A DNA stretch of 64,000 nt, taken from positions 6,572,001-6,636,000 of the forward strand of contig OY781040.1 of the NCBI GenBank assembly GCA_963676095.1, written 5' to 3'. Shown here one piece after another: positions 7,976-17,208 of this stretch. How positions within the stretch are numbered: position 1 is the first letter of the stretch; each line of letters starts with the position of its first letter. The DNA is from G963676095 sp963676095 (GTDB lineage Bacteria > Bacteroidota > Bacteroidia > Bacteroidales > Prolixibacteraceae). Both the position numbers and the translations under genes were made by a program. Below the pieces are notes generated by a model. The model was not told the DNA's origin, searched no databases, and saw only the letters and a program-made list of their open reading frames with translations.

Positions 7976-9149
7976 ATGCGGATTCTATTTTCCATTCTAA
8001 TTTGTATATTGTTGGTCTCCTGTAGCATGGGCGGAGATAAAAACAGAGTTCAAGAGGAAAAGATTATTAAAATAAAGAAATCTTATCATACAGATCTTGT
8101 ACCCGGGACAAAAAAATTGACTTTTCATTTAAATAACCGGATTGTAAACCAATCGATCTGTATCATCCCATATACGGCACCTGATTCCTCTAAATATCTG
8201 TTCTATTTAAACGGGCAGGGAAATGATATTTATATTTTCAGTATCGATTCTGCCAAATTGGTTAAAACCATTAAACTAGTGACAGAAGGACCTAATGGTG
8301 TCGGAGGCATGGTCAGTGGATTTGAAGTGATCAATTTTGATAGTATCTATGTCACCTCATCCTTCATTCGCCGGTTGTTCATTGTGAACAGTGATGCGAA
8401 GGTTATTTCTACTGTTGATTATTCAGAATTTAAGCAGGAGTATCTGGTCAATCCAGGTGTCAGTGAAACATTTGCAAATATGCGTTTGGGGTTTAAGGAC
8501 GGAAAAATTTACATGCCTTTTTATCCTGGTTATGACGAGGGAAATTATAAATTTGTCCATCCTGAAGAGATACGATTTATTGCAGAGATAGATCTAGAAA
8601 AAAAAGAAGCAGGTGTTTTGAATATTGGTTTCCCTGCTGATTACTGGGATACTAATTTTTATCCAACTTTCTTTAGCTTTTTTATTTATAAAAATAGTTT
8701 TTATGTCCATTATTTGTGTGATGACCGGATCGTTGTTTCCGTTGATTCCAAAAATTGGAAAACCTATCTGATTCCAAGCAAATATATTGATGTGAAAAAA
8801 GTGGTAAAAAAGCAGGATGGTTGGTGTAATCAATCCAAATTACTTCTGTTTTGTGCCAGATCCATACCGGAATGTGTTTTACAGATTTGTTGTTCACGAA
8901 CAGTTTCATGTTAAAGACAGAACTCAAAGGGATTTGATCCAGTACCCACAAAAGTTTTCGATTATCATTCTTGATAAGGATATGAATATTATCGGAGAGA
9001 CTCTTTTCCCTGCAGATGTATATGATATGCATGGGTATTTTATAGATAAAGATGGCTTGTATTTATCGCGCAGTACCCCGTTTAACCCAGAATATGACGT
9101 TGATAAACTTGAATTTCAATTGATTAATTTAGTAAAGAATGAAAAATAA
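7976..9149 (+). pseudogene. DUF4221-type propeller lipoprotein, frameshifted
   Basis: The first frame (7976-8914) begins with a lipoprotein signal (LLVSC, Cys16) and follows intact paralogs at 22394 and 25226 through the IVTEGPNGVGG-like motif to about residue 279, then loses similarity. A second frame (+1) resumes at about 8817 with NYFCFVPDPYRNVFYRF, matching the NFMYDPFRNLIYRF segment of the paralog at 25226, and runs to 9149 with the conserved IILDKDMNIIGETL and DGLYLS motifs. A frameshift at about 8810-8820 therefore splits the gene; it may include a small deletion. The end overlaps the thioredoxin-like gene by 11 bases, as expected of the intact operon. If it is a real lesion, module 2 lacks a working propeller. 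Confidence 0.75.
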
Positions 9150-9594
9150 CATAGTCGTATTCGTATTTGTGCTACTATTCTCTTGTACGAATGCCAATAG
9201 AATAAACAATGCACAGGAATCTATTACATTGAAAGTTCTAAAACAATTAGCGCCGGACACTGATTTTTCACAAAAGCAGTTCGCCCTGATTATTCCTTTT
9301 GATGGATGTATCACTTGTTTTGAAGAAGCTGTTGCATTAATCCCGGAAGTTTCACAAAAGCAAGGATTAATTATTATGACGAACTCTCATAAACGTGTTG
9401 TTATTAATACATTAGAGGATTTGGGTATTCACAGGGATTTGGTAATAATAGATACATTGCAACTTTCCATAAAAAGAAATCTGGTTGAGGGGAATCCGAA
9501 AATATTTTTAATCGAGAACAATAAAGTTGTATTTTCTGAAACGGTGGAATATCCGACTTTGAAAAAGATAGAAAAGGTAATAGCATCAAATTAG
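9139..9594 (+). CDS. Thioredoxin-like lipoprotein with C-x-x-C (Trx 2)
   Basis: A 151-residue lipoprotein (lipobox LLFSC, Cys16) overlapping the end of the propeller gene by 11 bases. The thioredoxin-fold core begins near residue 45: FALIIPFDGCITCFEEA has Cys57 and Cys60 after a beta strand, followed by a helix, then GLIIMTNS and NPKIFLIENNKVVFSE as later strands. It is smaller than TlpA-type proteins and lacks the W-C-x-x-C form, so its redox potential cannot be guessed. Its position between a cysteine peptide and a signal peptidase fits a role in peptide folding. The signal peptidase begins 9 bases downstream. Confidence 0.65.
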   Translation: MKNNIVVFVFVLLFSCTNANRINNAQESITLKVLKQLAPDTDFSQKQFALIIPFDGCITCFEEAVALIPEVSQKQGLIIMTNSHKRVVINTLEDLGIHRDLVIIDTLQLSIKRNLVEGNPKIFLIENNKVVFSETVEYPTLKKIEKVIASN

Positions 9595-9602
9595 ATGGTT
9601 TT

Positions 9603-10514
9603 GTGAGGAGAGTCAAATTTAAATTAAGCATTTTAAGTTTTGTAATATGTGCCTTCCTGCTGGGAATAGCTTTACGATTTTTCTTTGATATTTATCGTGT
9701 TTCAAGTGGTTCCATGGAAGATACATTATTGCCATATGATCGGGTATTGGTAAACAAATCTGACGTAAAATTGAAAAGAGGGGAGATCGCTGTTCTTAGT
9801 TACACCAGTCTTGAAAAAAACATCTATATAAAAAGATGCGTTGGGGTGCCGGGTGAAACCTTTGAAATAAGAAGAGGAGCAATTTATTGTAATAACCAGA
9901 AAATAGATTCTCCGGAACAGATTAAAAGTATGTATAAGCTATGGATAAATAATGTCAAATCATTCTATGAAATGGCAGATAGCCTAAAGATTCCCGTTTC
10001 TGATTTTGATCTTATTGAAGATGCCAAAAATTACTATATGGAATTATCGATGAGCCAGCATAATCGTCTGATTATTCAGAATGCTGACTGTATTGATTCC
10101 ATTTCTTATTTGATACAGGATACAGATTTGGAAAGTATTTATATTTATCCCCATAATAGTCTTTTCCTGTGGACAATACATGATTTCGGACCAGTTATTA
10201 TCCCTTTCAAAGGGATGAAGATTACTTTAACGCCGTATAATTATGTTTTGTACGAAAAAGCTATCAACCGTTACGAAAAGCAAAAAATCGAATTTAAGAA
10301 CGGACATGCTGTAATGGACAATAAGCTAATAACCAGTTACACATTTCAAAAAGATTATTACTTCTTCATGGGGGATAATCGTAACATTTCATATGATTCG
10401 AGAAGCTTGGGATTTATACCGGAAGAAGATGTCATAGGTCGAGCGGTCCTGGTACTTTATAACTATCATCATCCGAAATTTAAGTGGAGAAGGTCCTTCA
10501 TGCAGATTAGATAG
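9603..10514 (+). CDS. Signal peptidase I (S26 family), single N-terminal anchor
   Basis: A 303-residue protein starting at GTG (9603), which gives a clean membrane anchor at residues 8-28. The catalytic Ser37 is in VSSGSM and Lys77 in YIKRCVGVPGE; the GDNRNISYDSRSLGFIPEEDVIG box is complete. It shares the long insert and C-terminal KFKW sequence with the copy at 2782, but is shorter at the N-terminus. Placed directly after peptide 2 and its redox gene, it is a good candidate for the enzyme that cuts the A-N-A leader of the peptide. That assignment is inferred from gene order. Confidence 0.85.
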   Translation: MRRVKFKLSILSFVICAFLLGIALRFFFDIYRVSSGSMEDTLLPYDRVLVNKSDVKLKRGEIAVLSYTSLEKNIYIKRCVGVPGETFEIRRGAIYCNNQKIDSPEQIKSMYKLWINNVKSFYEMADSLKIPVSDFDLIEDAKNYYMELSMSQHNRLIIQNADCIDSISYLIQDTDLESIYIYPHNSLFLWTIHDFGPVIIPFKGMKITLTPYNYVLYEKAINRYEKQKIEFKNGHAVMDNKLITSYTFQKDYYFFMGDNRNISYDSRSLGFIPEEDVIGRAVLVLYNYHHPKFKWRRSFMQIR

Positions 10515-12204
10515 CTTTCTGACAGAATTTCCTATAATTCATAATAAAATGAAAAATATCAATTTCCGTTATCACAGATTTTATAAGCGAATAATTTATT
10601 TGTCAAAGGAAGTATGGATCATGAATAATATCGTTTTACTTGCTGTTGTCGAAATTATATTCCTGTTGATAAGCTCAATAAGTATGAACTGGCTGATGAA
10701 CGGGACTCAAAGTGGTAAAACATTTTTCTTTTTGCTTGTGATTTTGGTGATTGTAGTAAATCTGCTTTTTCGGTTTATTCTTTCCTCTAATACCCGAACG
10801 ATAAAAGTGAGCTTTCTAGATTTTTTCCTGTTTATTGGGACTTGTTACTTGTTGTTGAATGATTATTTGAAATCAGTGCCGGTTTCCTTGGGGCTGTTGG
10901 ATTTTTATGGACTTATCTTTTTGTATGTAGCATTACGTCAAATCAATAAAAAATATTTTATCCTATTATTTTTTGTTTTACTAATCGGTGGGATAATCCA
11001 GGCTCTGTTCGGTGGCCTGCAATTATGGGGGGTTTTCCCTTCATCCAATAACGTGTTTAATTTGACAGGTAGTTTTTCTAACCCGGGCCCCTATGCCGGA
11101 TATCTGGTAGGTATCTTTCCCATAGCATTGGGCTTTTATTTATTTCGGATCAATCCATTTCCCGCGTTATTTGGAAATATAATAATTGGAAGAAGTAACC
11201 TACAACAGCCAAGGCTTTTTATTTTGTTCCAACAAATAACTAGAATTAAAAAGGAAAGGGCAAAAAATCAGTCAGAGTTGAATCTCCAAAATAATATTCC
11301 TGGATTTACCTTTTTTATTTCATCTGTAATATTTCTTGTACTATTAATAATATTGGTTTCACGTTCTCGGGCTGCATGGATAGCTGTAATAGCGTCGACA
11401 TGCTATCTTTTATCAGTGAAATACCCGGTTAAATCAATACTTAAGGAGTATATTCATGGAAAATTCAAACAAGGGATTGTCTTTTTTATTGGGATTCTTT
11501 TGTTTGTTATCTCTGTTTTTTGTTTATACCGGTTTAAGCAAGGTTCGGCTGCCGGAAGAGTGTTGATTTGGAAAGTTACATCAGAAATGATCAGCGATTA
11601 TTTATTAACCGGAGTCGGTACGGATCAATTTAAGGCATATTATATGGATTATCAGGCCAATTATTTTAAGACACATCCGGAGTCTAAAGAAGCAATGGTT
11701 GCCGGAGATGTTAATTATGCTTTCAATGAGGTGTTGCAACAAACAGCATAACATGGAATTATAGGGTTAATTTTAGTTTTACCGGTGTTTATCACTATTT
11801 TTTTATATCCGATCCCAAAAAGAAAAAATCAGCATATAATAACTCACTCAACAGAAGGGGAGACTCTGATGTCAGACGATTTGATGCATCAGCTATCTGT
11901 TATTGCAAGGGCTAGCATCATCAGTATTTTTGTTTTTTCCCTTTTCTCTTATCCGTTACAAATATTACCCATTAAGATAAGTTTAGTGCTTTACTTTTCA
12001 ATATTGGCTACCGGTCTAATACCACGAAAGAATGTTGTACCTGGGCGAAAAAAGAAAAGTTATGTCATTACTATATTAAAAATTATACTTGCATTTATTC
12101 TATTTATAGGTGTGTCTGTTTGTTGTAAATCACTTTATTCTTTTTATAGTGGCTATAGGTTTTGGAAGGATGCTTATTTGTTGCAAGAAAACGGTGGATA
12201 TGGA

Positions 12205-12212
12205 AATTGTCT
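12205..12212. repeat. Left target-site duplication of the IS66-type element
   Basis: The octamer AATTGTCT directly precedes the left end of the element and is repeated exactly at 13905-13912 after its right end. Eight base pairs is the duplication length known for IS66-family elements. Confidence 0.9.
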
Positions 12213-13904
12213 GTAACTACTCATGTACCTGCGGGATAAAAGATTTTGGAAAAGGATATTAGATTTAATATTTGCTCAACTCATTTTCCGTAGGAGGGGT
12301 TAAGTTTTTTGATTTTATATTCATCCATGCGCTTCACATGAGGTTTAACTCTCGAAACTCAAACTTATTTTTCAAATTGTTGAAAACAGGGATCGTGGAT
12401 GTTCATAAAGAATGGGGTTTAAATTTGTGTATTGAATCTCAGAACAAGATCTTTGTTAAAAGCAAAAGGGTTATGGTATCGAAAGAAGAACTTAGAAAGC
12501 TGGACAAGGAAGAACTGGTCGATCTGGTTTATGATCTTTCCATGAAGGTTGATGCTTTAACCCGTATGGTAGAGGTACTTCAGGAGGAAATAAAGCGTCT
12601 GAAGACACCAAAGAACAGTGGTAACAGTTCACTGCCTCCGGCTCAGGACCTGTTCCGGGGTAAGAACCAAAGCCTCCGGGGAAAAAGTGATAAGAAATCC
12701 GGTGGTCAAGCGGGTCACAAAGGAGAAACACTTCGGATGTCGCCAGCTCCGGATAAAATAGAGGTTCATATGCCAGAAGGCCCATGTCCCTGTTGCGGAA
12801 AGATCTATGTCGATGAACCGGTGCAGTTGATAGGCAAAAGACAGGTTATCGACATTCCCTTTATTCAGTCCAGAGTGGTTGAACACCAGGTTTATCAAAG
12901 GAATTGTAGCTGTGGCCATGTCAGTACGGGGAATTTCCCGGCAGAAGTAACAGCGCCTGTTCAGTACGGAAACAATCTGATTGCACTTACGGCTTATTTG
13001 AGTTCGAGACAGTATGTTCCATATTCACGTTTGAAAGAATTAATAAAGAGTATAACCAATATCTCCATAAGCGAAGGCACCATCTTTAACCTGCTAAACA
13101 AAGCAGCCAACATGGTGCTTCCCATCTATGAAGGGATAAAAAAGGAAATATCCAATGCCACTACGGTAGGTGGAGATGAAACGGGCGTGAAAGTTGAAAA
13201 GAATAAATTTTGGGCCTGGACCTGGCAAACAATGCGGGCAACATACATCGTCATATCAAAGAGCCGCGGCTTTGTAACGGTTGAAAATACTTTTCCTGAC
13301 GGGTTTGCCAATGCAACCTTTGTCAGTGATTCATTGAGTGCCCAGTTAAAGACCCCCGCCAGGGAGCATCAGCTGTGTCTTGCACACCTGCTTCGGGAAT
13401 TGAATTTCTTTGAGCAGCTGTATCACCACAAGTGGGCAACTGAAATGAAGGATTTGTTGACCCGGGCCATTAAGCTGAAAGATACCATGACACTAAAACA
13501 GTACACCGGATCATTTGATCAGCGGGGGGCAGTGATCAATGAATTTGATATGCTGGTAAATCAAACATTGCCTGATACTGTTTCAAAAATACTTCCTTTC
13601 CAAAAGCGATTGAAAAAACGCAGGCATCAGGTATTCAATTTCCTGTTTTATCCCGATGTTCCTTATGATAATAACGGTTCGGAAAGGGCAATCCGTAATG
13701 TCAAAGTCAAGCAGAAGGTATCGGGAAGTTTCCGCTCGGAGCGAGGCGCTGAAATATTTGCAGTATTGCGCTCTGTTGTTGACTCCATCATCAAAAAAGG
13801 AGGAAATCCGTTTGAATCAATCCGCTTTGCAATAGCTGTTGCTGCCGGCAAAAATGAATTCCGCCGAAGTCAGTCTTATTAATTTTAATGACCTGAGTAG
13901 TTAC
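12213..13904 (+). mobile_element. IS66-family element with only tnpC (ISBst12-like), 1692 bp
   Basis: The ends are defined by 14-base terminal inverted repeats with one mismatch: GTAACTACTCATGT at 12213 and the complement of 13891-13904, GTAACTACTCAGGT. They begin with GTAA as IS66 elements do, and the 8-bp duplication AATTGTCT flanks both sides. The element contains a single long transposase gene and no tnpA or tnpB, which fits the ISBst12 subgroup. It interrupts the ligase-like gene in the same orientation. Exact repeats and duplication indicate a fairly recent insertion. Confidence 0.9.
12473..13882 (+). CDS. tnpC: IS66-family transposase
   Basis: A 469-residue transposase starting at the ATG at 12473; an upstream in-frame ATG at 12272 would add residues unlike the family. 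An N-terminal coiled-coil/leucine-rich region (about residues 1-45) precedes a SGNSSLPPAQD-type linker, a zinc-ribbon (CPCCGK ... CSCGH), and the DDE catalytic domain with VGGDETGVKV (Asp), SDSLSAQL (Asp) and NNGSERAIRNVKVKQKVSGSFRSERGA (Glu region). All main boxes are intact, so the element may still be active. Confidence 0.9.
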   Translation: MVSKEELRKLDKEELVDLVYDLSMKVDALTRMVEVLQEEIKRLKTPKNSGNSSLPPAQDLFRGKNQSLRGKSDKKSGGQAGHKGETLRMSPAPDKIEVHMPEGPCPCCGKIYVDEPVQLIGKRQVIDIPFIQSRVVEHQVYQRNCSCGHVSTGNFPAEVTAPVQYGNNLIALTAYLSSRQYVPYSRLKELIKSITNISISEGTIFNLLNKAANMVLPIYEGIKKEISNATTVGGDETGVKVEKNKFWAWTWQTMRATYIVISKSRGFVTVENTFPDGFANATFVSDSLSAQLKTPAREHQLCLAHLLRELNFFEQLYHHKWATEMKDLLTRAIKLKDTMTLKQYTGSFDQRGAVINEFDMLVNQTLPDTVSKILPFQKRLKKRRHQVFNFLFYPDVPYDNNGSERAIRNVKVKQKVSGSFRSERGAEIFAVLRSVVDSIIKKGGNPFESIRFAIAVAAGKNEFRRSQSY

Positions 13905-13912
13905 AATTGTCT
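13905..13912. repeat. Right target-site duplication of the IS66-type element
   Basis: Exact second copy of AATTGTCT. Reading the host gene through one copy gives the uninterrupted residues N-C-L, which proves that the element split a single frame. Confidence 0.9.
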
Positions 13913-14497
13913 TGAAAATTATGAGAAGGCATATCCGTCGTTAAAAAACAATGGTGTTTTTTTGACTAACTATGGAAGAGCACTGTTTCTGAATGAAAAA
14001 TATGAATTAGCTATTAAGATATCATGCCAGGCTGCGAAATTATACCCAAACAGGCTTGCATGTCTTGTCCTTGGAGATAGTTATAAAGCTGTCGGAAAGG
14101 TCAAAGAGGCAGAACAATGCTATTTACATGCTTGGCATATGAATCCTAGTCTGTTTTTCCCGAAATATCAGTTGGCCAGATTATATGATGAAACGGGTCA
14201 AAGAGAAAAAGCTATTCTCACAGCGAAAGAACTTTTTGATAAAAAAGTGAAGATTGAATCATCAATAATTGATGAGATGAAGGCCGAAATGCATAAAATC
14301 ATATCTAAATGGGAAGATAAGTAATAAGAATAATCTAAGTACATGACAACAATTTTTTATAATCTGAGTTTTTCAGCAATAGTTCGTTCAAAAAATAGAG
14401 GAAATAAAGCGGCCATAGTTCCGAGAATTAATAGTTCATTGACATGTTGGCGATTTCTGATTGAGTTTGGGGTGATATCGAACAGTCTTAAAAATCT

Positions 14498-14921
14498 TTA
14501 CAATAGCAAAGTATTGTGAAATAATATCTTATAAGTTGACATAGAGAATGAGTTTTCTTTGGTTTCGATATTGCTCAGTTGCATTATTTTGGCAATATTT
14601 ACAATTGTCAAGGCCGTATTGAAATGAAAGTTGAGTTTATTTCCACTTCGCGCCTGCGAGTTTTCGAGTCCTGTGAATTGCCTGGCATCCCTAAACCCAA
14701 ATTCTATTTTTTCCTTGGAGAAATACACATCTACAACAACATATTTGGTAATGGAGAAGATCAGTTTGATCTGTTTTTTGATCACCACGGTCCAATTGGA
14801 GAAAGTTAATCCGCGAAGGGATCAGGTATAGCATGAAAATCTCAATCATAAAATCTCGTTTGCATTTGTTGAGTTTTATTTTAGAAGCGGATAAAGCTTG
14901 AAGCATCATATTTGAGTACAA
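14498..14921 (-). pseudogene. Multiply deleted DDE transposase relic
   Basis: On the minus strand two frames carry pieces of one transposase of a type common in Bacteroidota. The first (14921 down to about 14770) gives an N-terminus with KRDFMIEIFMLYL and IPSRINFLQL. After a frame change comes a short middle piece (KYVVVDVYFSK), followed at once by a C-terminal piece (IEFGFRDARQFTGLENSQARSGNKLNFHF). In complete relatives several hundred residues separate these motifs, so at least two internal deletions occurred. The family name could not be fixed. The surrounding bases 14325-15089 hold no other gene; an inverted repeat around CTGCGGTTTTA (14984) and TTAACCGCAG (15046) may be an end of the old element. 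Confidence 0.6.
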
Positions 14922-15089
14922 ATCATAGGGGTGGCCATAATTAAAGTAATTAATTGGTTATTAATACTTTAAAAACACAAATCCCTGCGGTTTTAAACAA
15001 ATAAAATAGTAGTTATATTGCTGTAAATCAAATAAATATTTAAGTATTAACCGCAGTTTTGATTCAGTGGACCCTAATTAAACTTATGA

Positions 15090-17048
15090 ATGAAGAAGTA
15101 TATATTTAGTTTTACGATAATTATTCTTTTCGGGATTTCCGTTTTTTTATTATGGAACCATTGGAAATTTCTTTTTTATCCGAAGGAACTTCAATCCATT
15201 TTGAGATCGGCACCCAAAAGAGAAGAATATCAACACTTGTTGACCTACTATAGAAGAAATAAAGAAGATAGTTTAAAATACCGGTCACTTTGCTTTTTGC
15301 TGGAAAATTTGCCCGGCAAATTTTCCTGTTCCGGCAGTCGGATTACCTGTCTGGAAGCATTTTTTGATACCGTAGAGAATGTCCTGGCTAAAAGAAAGGC
15401 TCTTCCTGATATCGAGAAATTGAAGGCATATTGGTATGTTATCCGGCAGCATTGCTCTGGAGACATTACCATTGTCCCGGATATCGATACTGTTGGCTCC
15501 GATTTTCTGAAAACAGTGATCGATGAATCTTTCAAAACTTGGGAAAATACTCCTTATTCCAGATATCTTTCTTTTCATAATTTTGAGGAATATATTCTTC
15601 CATACAGGAGTAATCATGAAAAATGTGAAAATAATTATGTATTTATTAAGAAAAGATATTCATGGCTTTCTGATAGTCTGAAAAATAAAACTGATCCGGT
15701 TGAAGCGTGCAAGCTTGTGAATGATGATCTGAAGTCATGGTTCCGGTTTGAATATTATTTAAATAATTATCCAACAGATATTTCCATATCCGACTTGTAT
15801 CGGTCGAGAATAGGGATATGCCGGGATATGGCTAACCTTGCATGTGTTACAATGAGGATTTTAGGGATACCGGTAGCTGTTGACTATACACCACAATGGG
15901 GAAATAAAGAAAAGGGGCATCTATGGAATGTTGTTTTTGATACTTCCATGAAAGCCATTCCTTTTATGGGGGCTGAAAGTAACCCGGGAGAGGAAAGCTC
16001 CTACTTTTTTAACAATATTCCTGCAAAAATATACCGGATCACCTGGAGACGGAATCTTTTATTAAACGAAAGAACTGAGAATATTCCGCCATTGTTTCTG
16101 ACAAATAACCAAATAGATGTTACAGGGGAATATACTGCTGTTTCAAATGTTGTATTGGAAATTGACAGGAACAGATTCCCGGAGAAATATGCCTGTTTAA
16201 GTGTTTTTAGCAGGAGTAGTGGATGGAATCCAATCTGTATCGGAAAGATCAGTACTGCGGGGCAGGTTTGCTTTGAAAATATGGGAAGAGGAGTTGTATA
16301 CCTGCCTACTGTATTTAACGATGATAGAAATATTCCTGTAGATAATCCTTTTATTTTGAGTGAAGCAGGACAACGGATTCCTTTAATTCCGAACCATGAT
16401 AAAACAACAAAAATAAAGTTAGCCCGGAAGTATCCTTTATATCCTCATATATTAAAATTTGTTGACTACATGATTGGCGGGAAATTTCAGGGAGCTGATA
16501 ATCCAACGTTTAAGGATGCGACCGATTTGTATTGCATCAAGGAACGTCCTGAATTATTTTTGCAAAGCGTAAATATTGAGGTCAAGAAGAAATTTAAATA
16601 TGTCAGATATATAGGCCCGGAAAATGGATATTCAGATATTGCTGAGGTTGAATTTTACGGTGAACAAGGTAAGCTTTCGGGTCAGATAATCGGGCAATCT
16701 AAATGGCCTATAAAAGAAGATGCCTTTGACGGAAATATCGATTCCTTTTTTGCAACAGCAGAATCCGGTAGTGGAGAATGGCTTGGCCTGCAGCTTAACG
16801 TTCCTTCACGGATCTGCCAGGTCCGTTTTTTACCAAGAAATGATAATAATACCGTAAAACCGGGAGACAGATATGAATTATTGTACTGGGATGCTCAGTG
16901 GGTCTCTTTAGGAGTACAGACGGCCAAAAATAATTATCTGATGTATGATCATGTCCCTGCTTATGCTCTGTTATGGCTAAGAAACTTGGACTACGGACAG
17001 GAAGAACGCATTTTTACGATTGAAGATGGTAAACAGGTTTGGTGGTAA
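15090..17048 (+). CDS. Transglutaminase-like membrane protein with discoidin-like domain (paralog 2)
   Basis: A 652-residue paralog of the gene at 366, with the same order of domains and a DGKQVWW end. Two differences matter. The N-terminus has a hydrophobic anchor (residues 4-22) with no lipobox cysteine, so it is an uncleaved or type I-cleaved protein rather than a lipoprotein. The triad keeps Cys244 (GICRDM) and His277 (GHLW), but position 293, Asp in paralog 1 and at the same +16 spacing after His in the others, is Met (IPFMGAE). The protein may bind rather than catalyse, or use a different acid. A propeller gene follows after 160 bases with no other gene visible between them. Confidence 0.75.
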   Translation: MKKYIFSFTIIILFGISVFLLWNHWKFLFYPKELQSILRSAPKREEYQHLLTYYRRNKEDSLKYRSLCFLLENLPGKFSCSGSRITCLEAFFDTVENVLAKRKALPDIEKLKAYWYVIRQHCSGDITIVPDIDTVGSDFLKTVIDESFKTWENTPYSRYLSFHNFEEYILPYRSNHEKCENNYVFIKKRYSWLSDSLKNKTDPVEACKLVNDDLKSWFRFEYYLNNYPTDISISDLYRSRIGICRDMANLACVTMRILGIPVAVDYTPQWGNKEKGHLWNVVFDTSMKAIPFMGAESNPGEESSYFFNNIPAKIYRITWRRNLLLNERTENIPPLFLTNNQIDVTGEYTAVSNVVLEIDRNRFPEKYACLSVFSRSSGWNPICIGKISTAGQVCFENMGRGVVYLPTVFNDDRNIPVDNPFILSEAGQRIPLIPNHDKTTKIKLARKYPLYPHILKFVDYMIGGKFQGADNPTFKDATDLYCIKERPELFLQSVNIEVKKKFKYVRYIGPENGYSDIAEVEFYGEQGKLSGQIIGQSKWPIKEDAFDGNIDSFFATAESGSGEWLGLQLNVPSRICQVRFLPRNDNNTVKPGDRYELLYWDAQWVSLGVQTAKNNYLMYDHVPAYALLWLRNLDYGQEERIFTIEDGKQVWW

Positions 17049-17208
17049 TAGGAAGTAGTCGGACAAATAGTCTGAAAGAACCGGATACGCAAATTTCTGG
17101 GGGATACCAATATCAAGTTTTCCAGTGTGATGGTTATAACATATCCAGACCAAATAACATTGGTAATATTTCCCTGTTAACGATTAAAACGATGATAAAT
17201 ACCTTATT

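Larger units (their letters stand above)
10549..14324 (+). pseudogene. O-antigen-ligase/Wzy-like membrane protein with C-terminal TPRs, disrupted twice
   Basis: Removing the IS at 12213-13904 plus one copy of its target duplication restores a continuous frame of 691 codons (10549-12212 joined to 13913-14324), broken only by a TAA at 11749-11751. That stop lies in QQTA-stop-HGIIGLILVL where related ligases have QTAEHG; a single GAA to TAA change explains it. The N-terminal 400 residues hold about ten membrane segments and Wzy_C features (GSFSNPGPYAGYL, SRSRAAWIAV, GVGTDQFKAYY). The part after the IS has tetratricopeptide-like helices (ALFLNEKYELAIKIS, LVLGDSYKAVGKVKEAE). Such proteins attach glycans to lipid A or to proteins; here it would have acted in the same operon as the peptide module. 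Confidence 0.8.
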
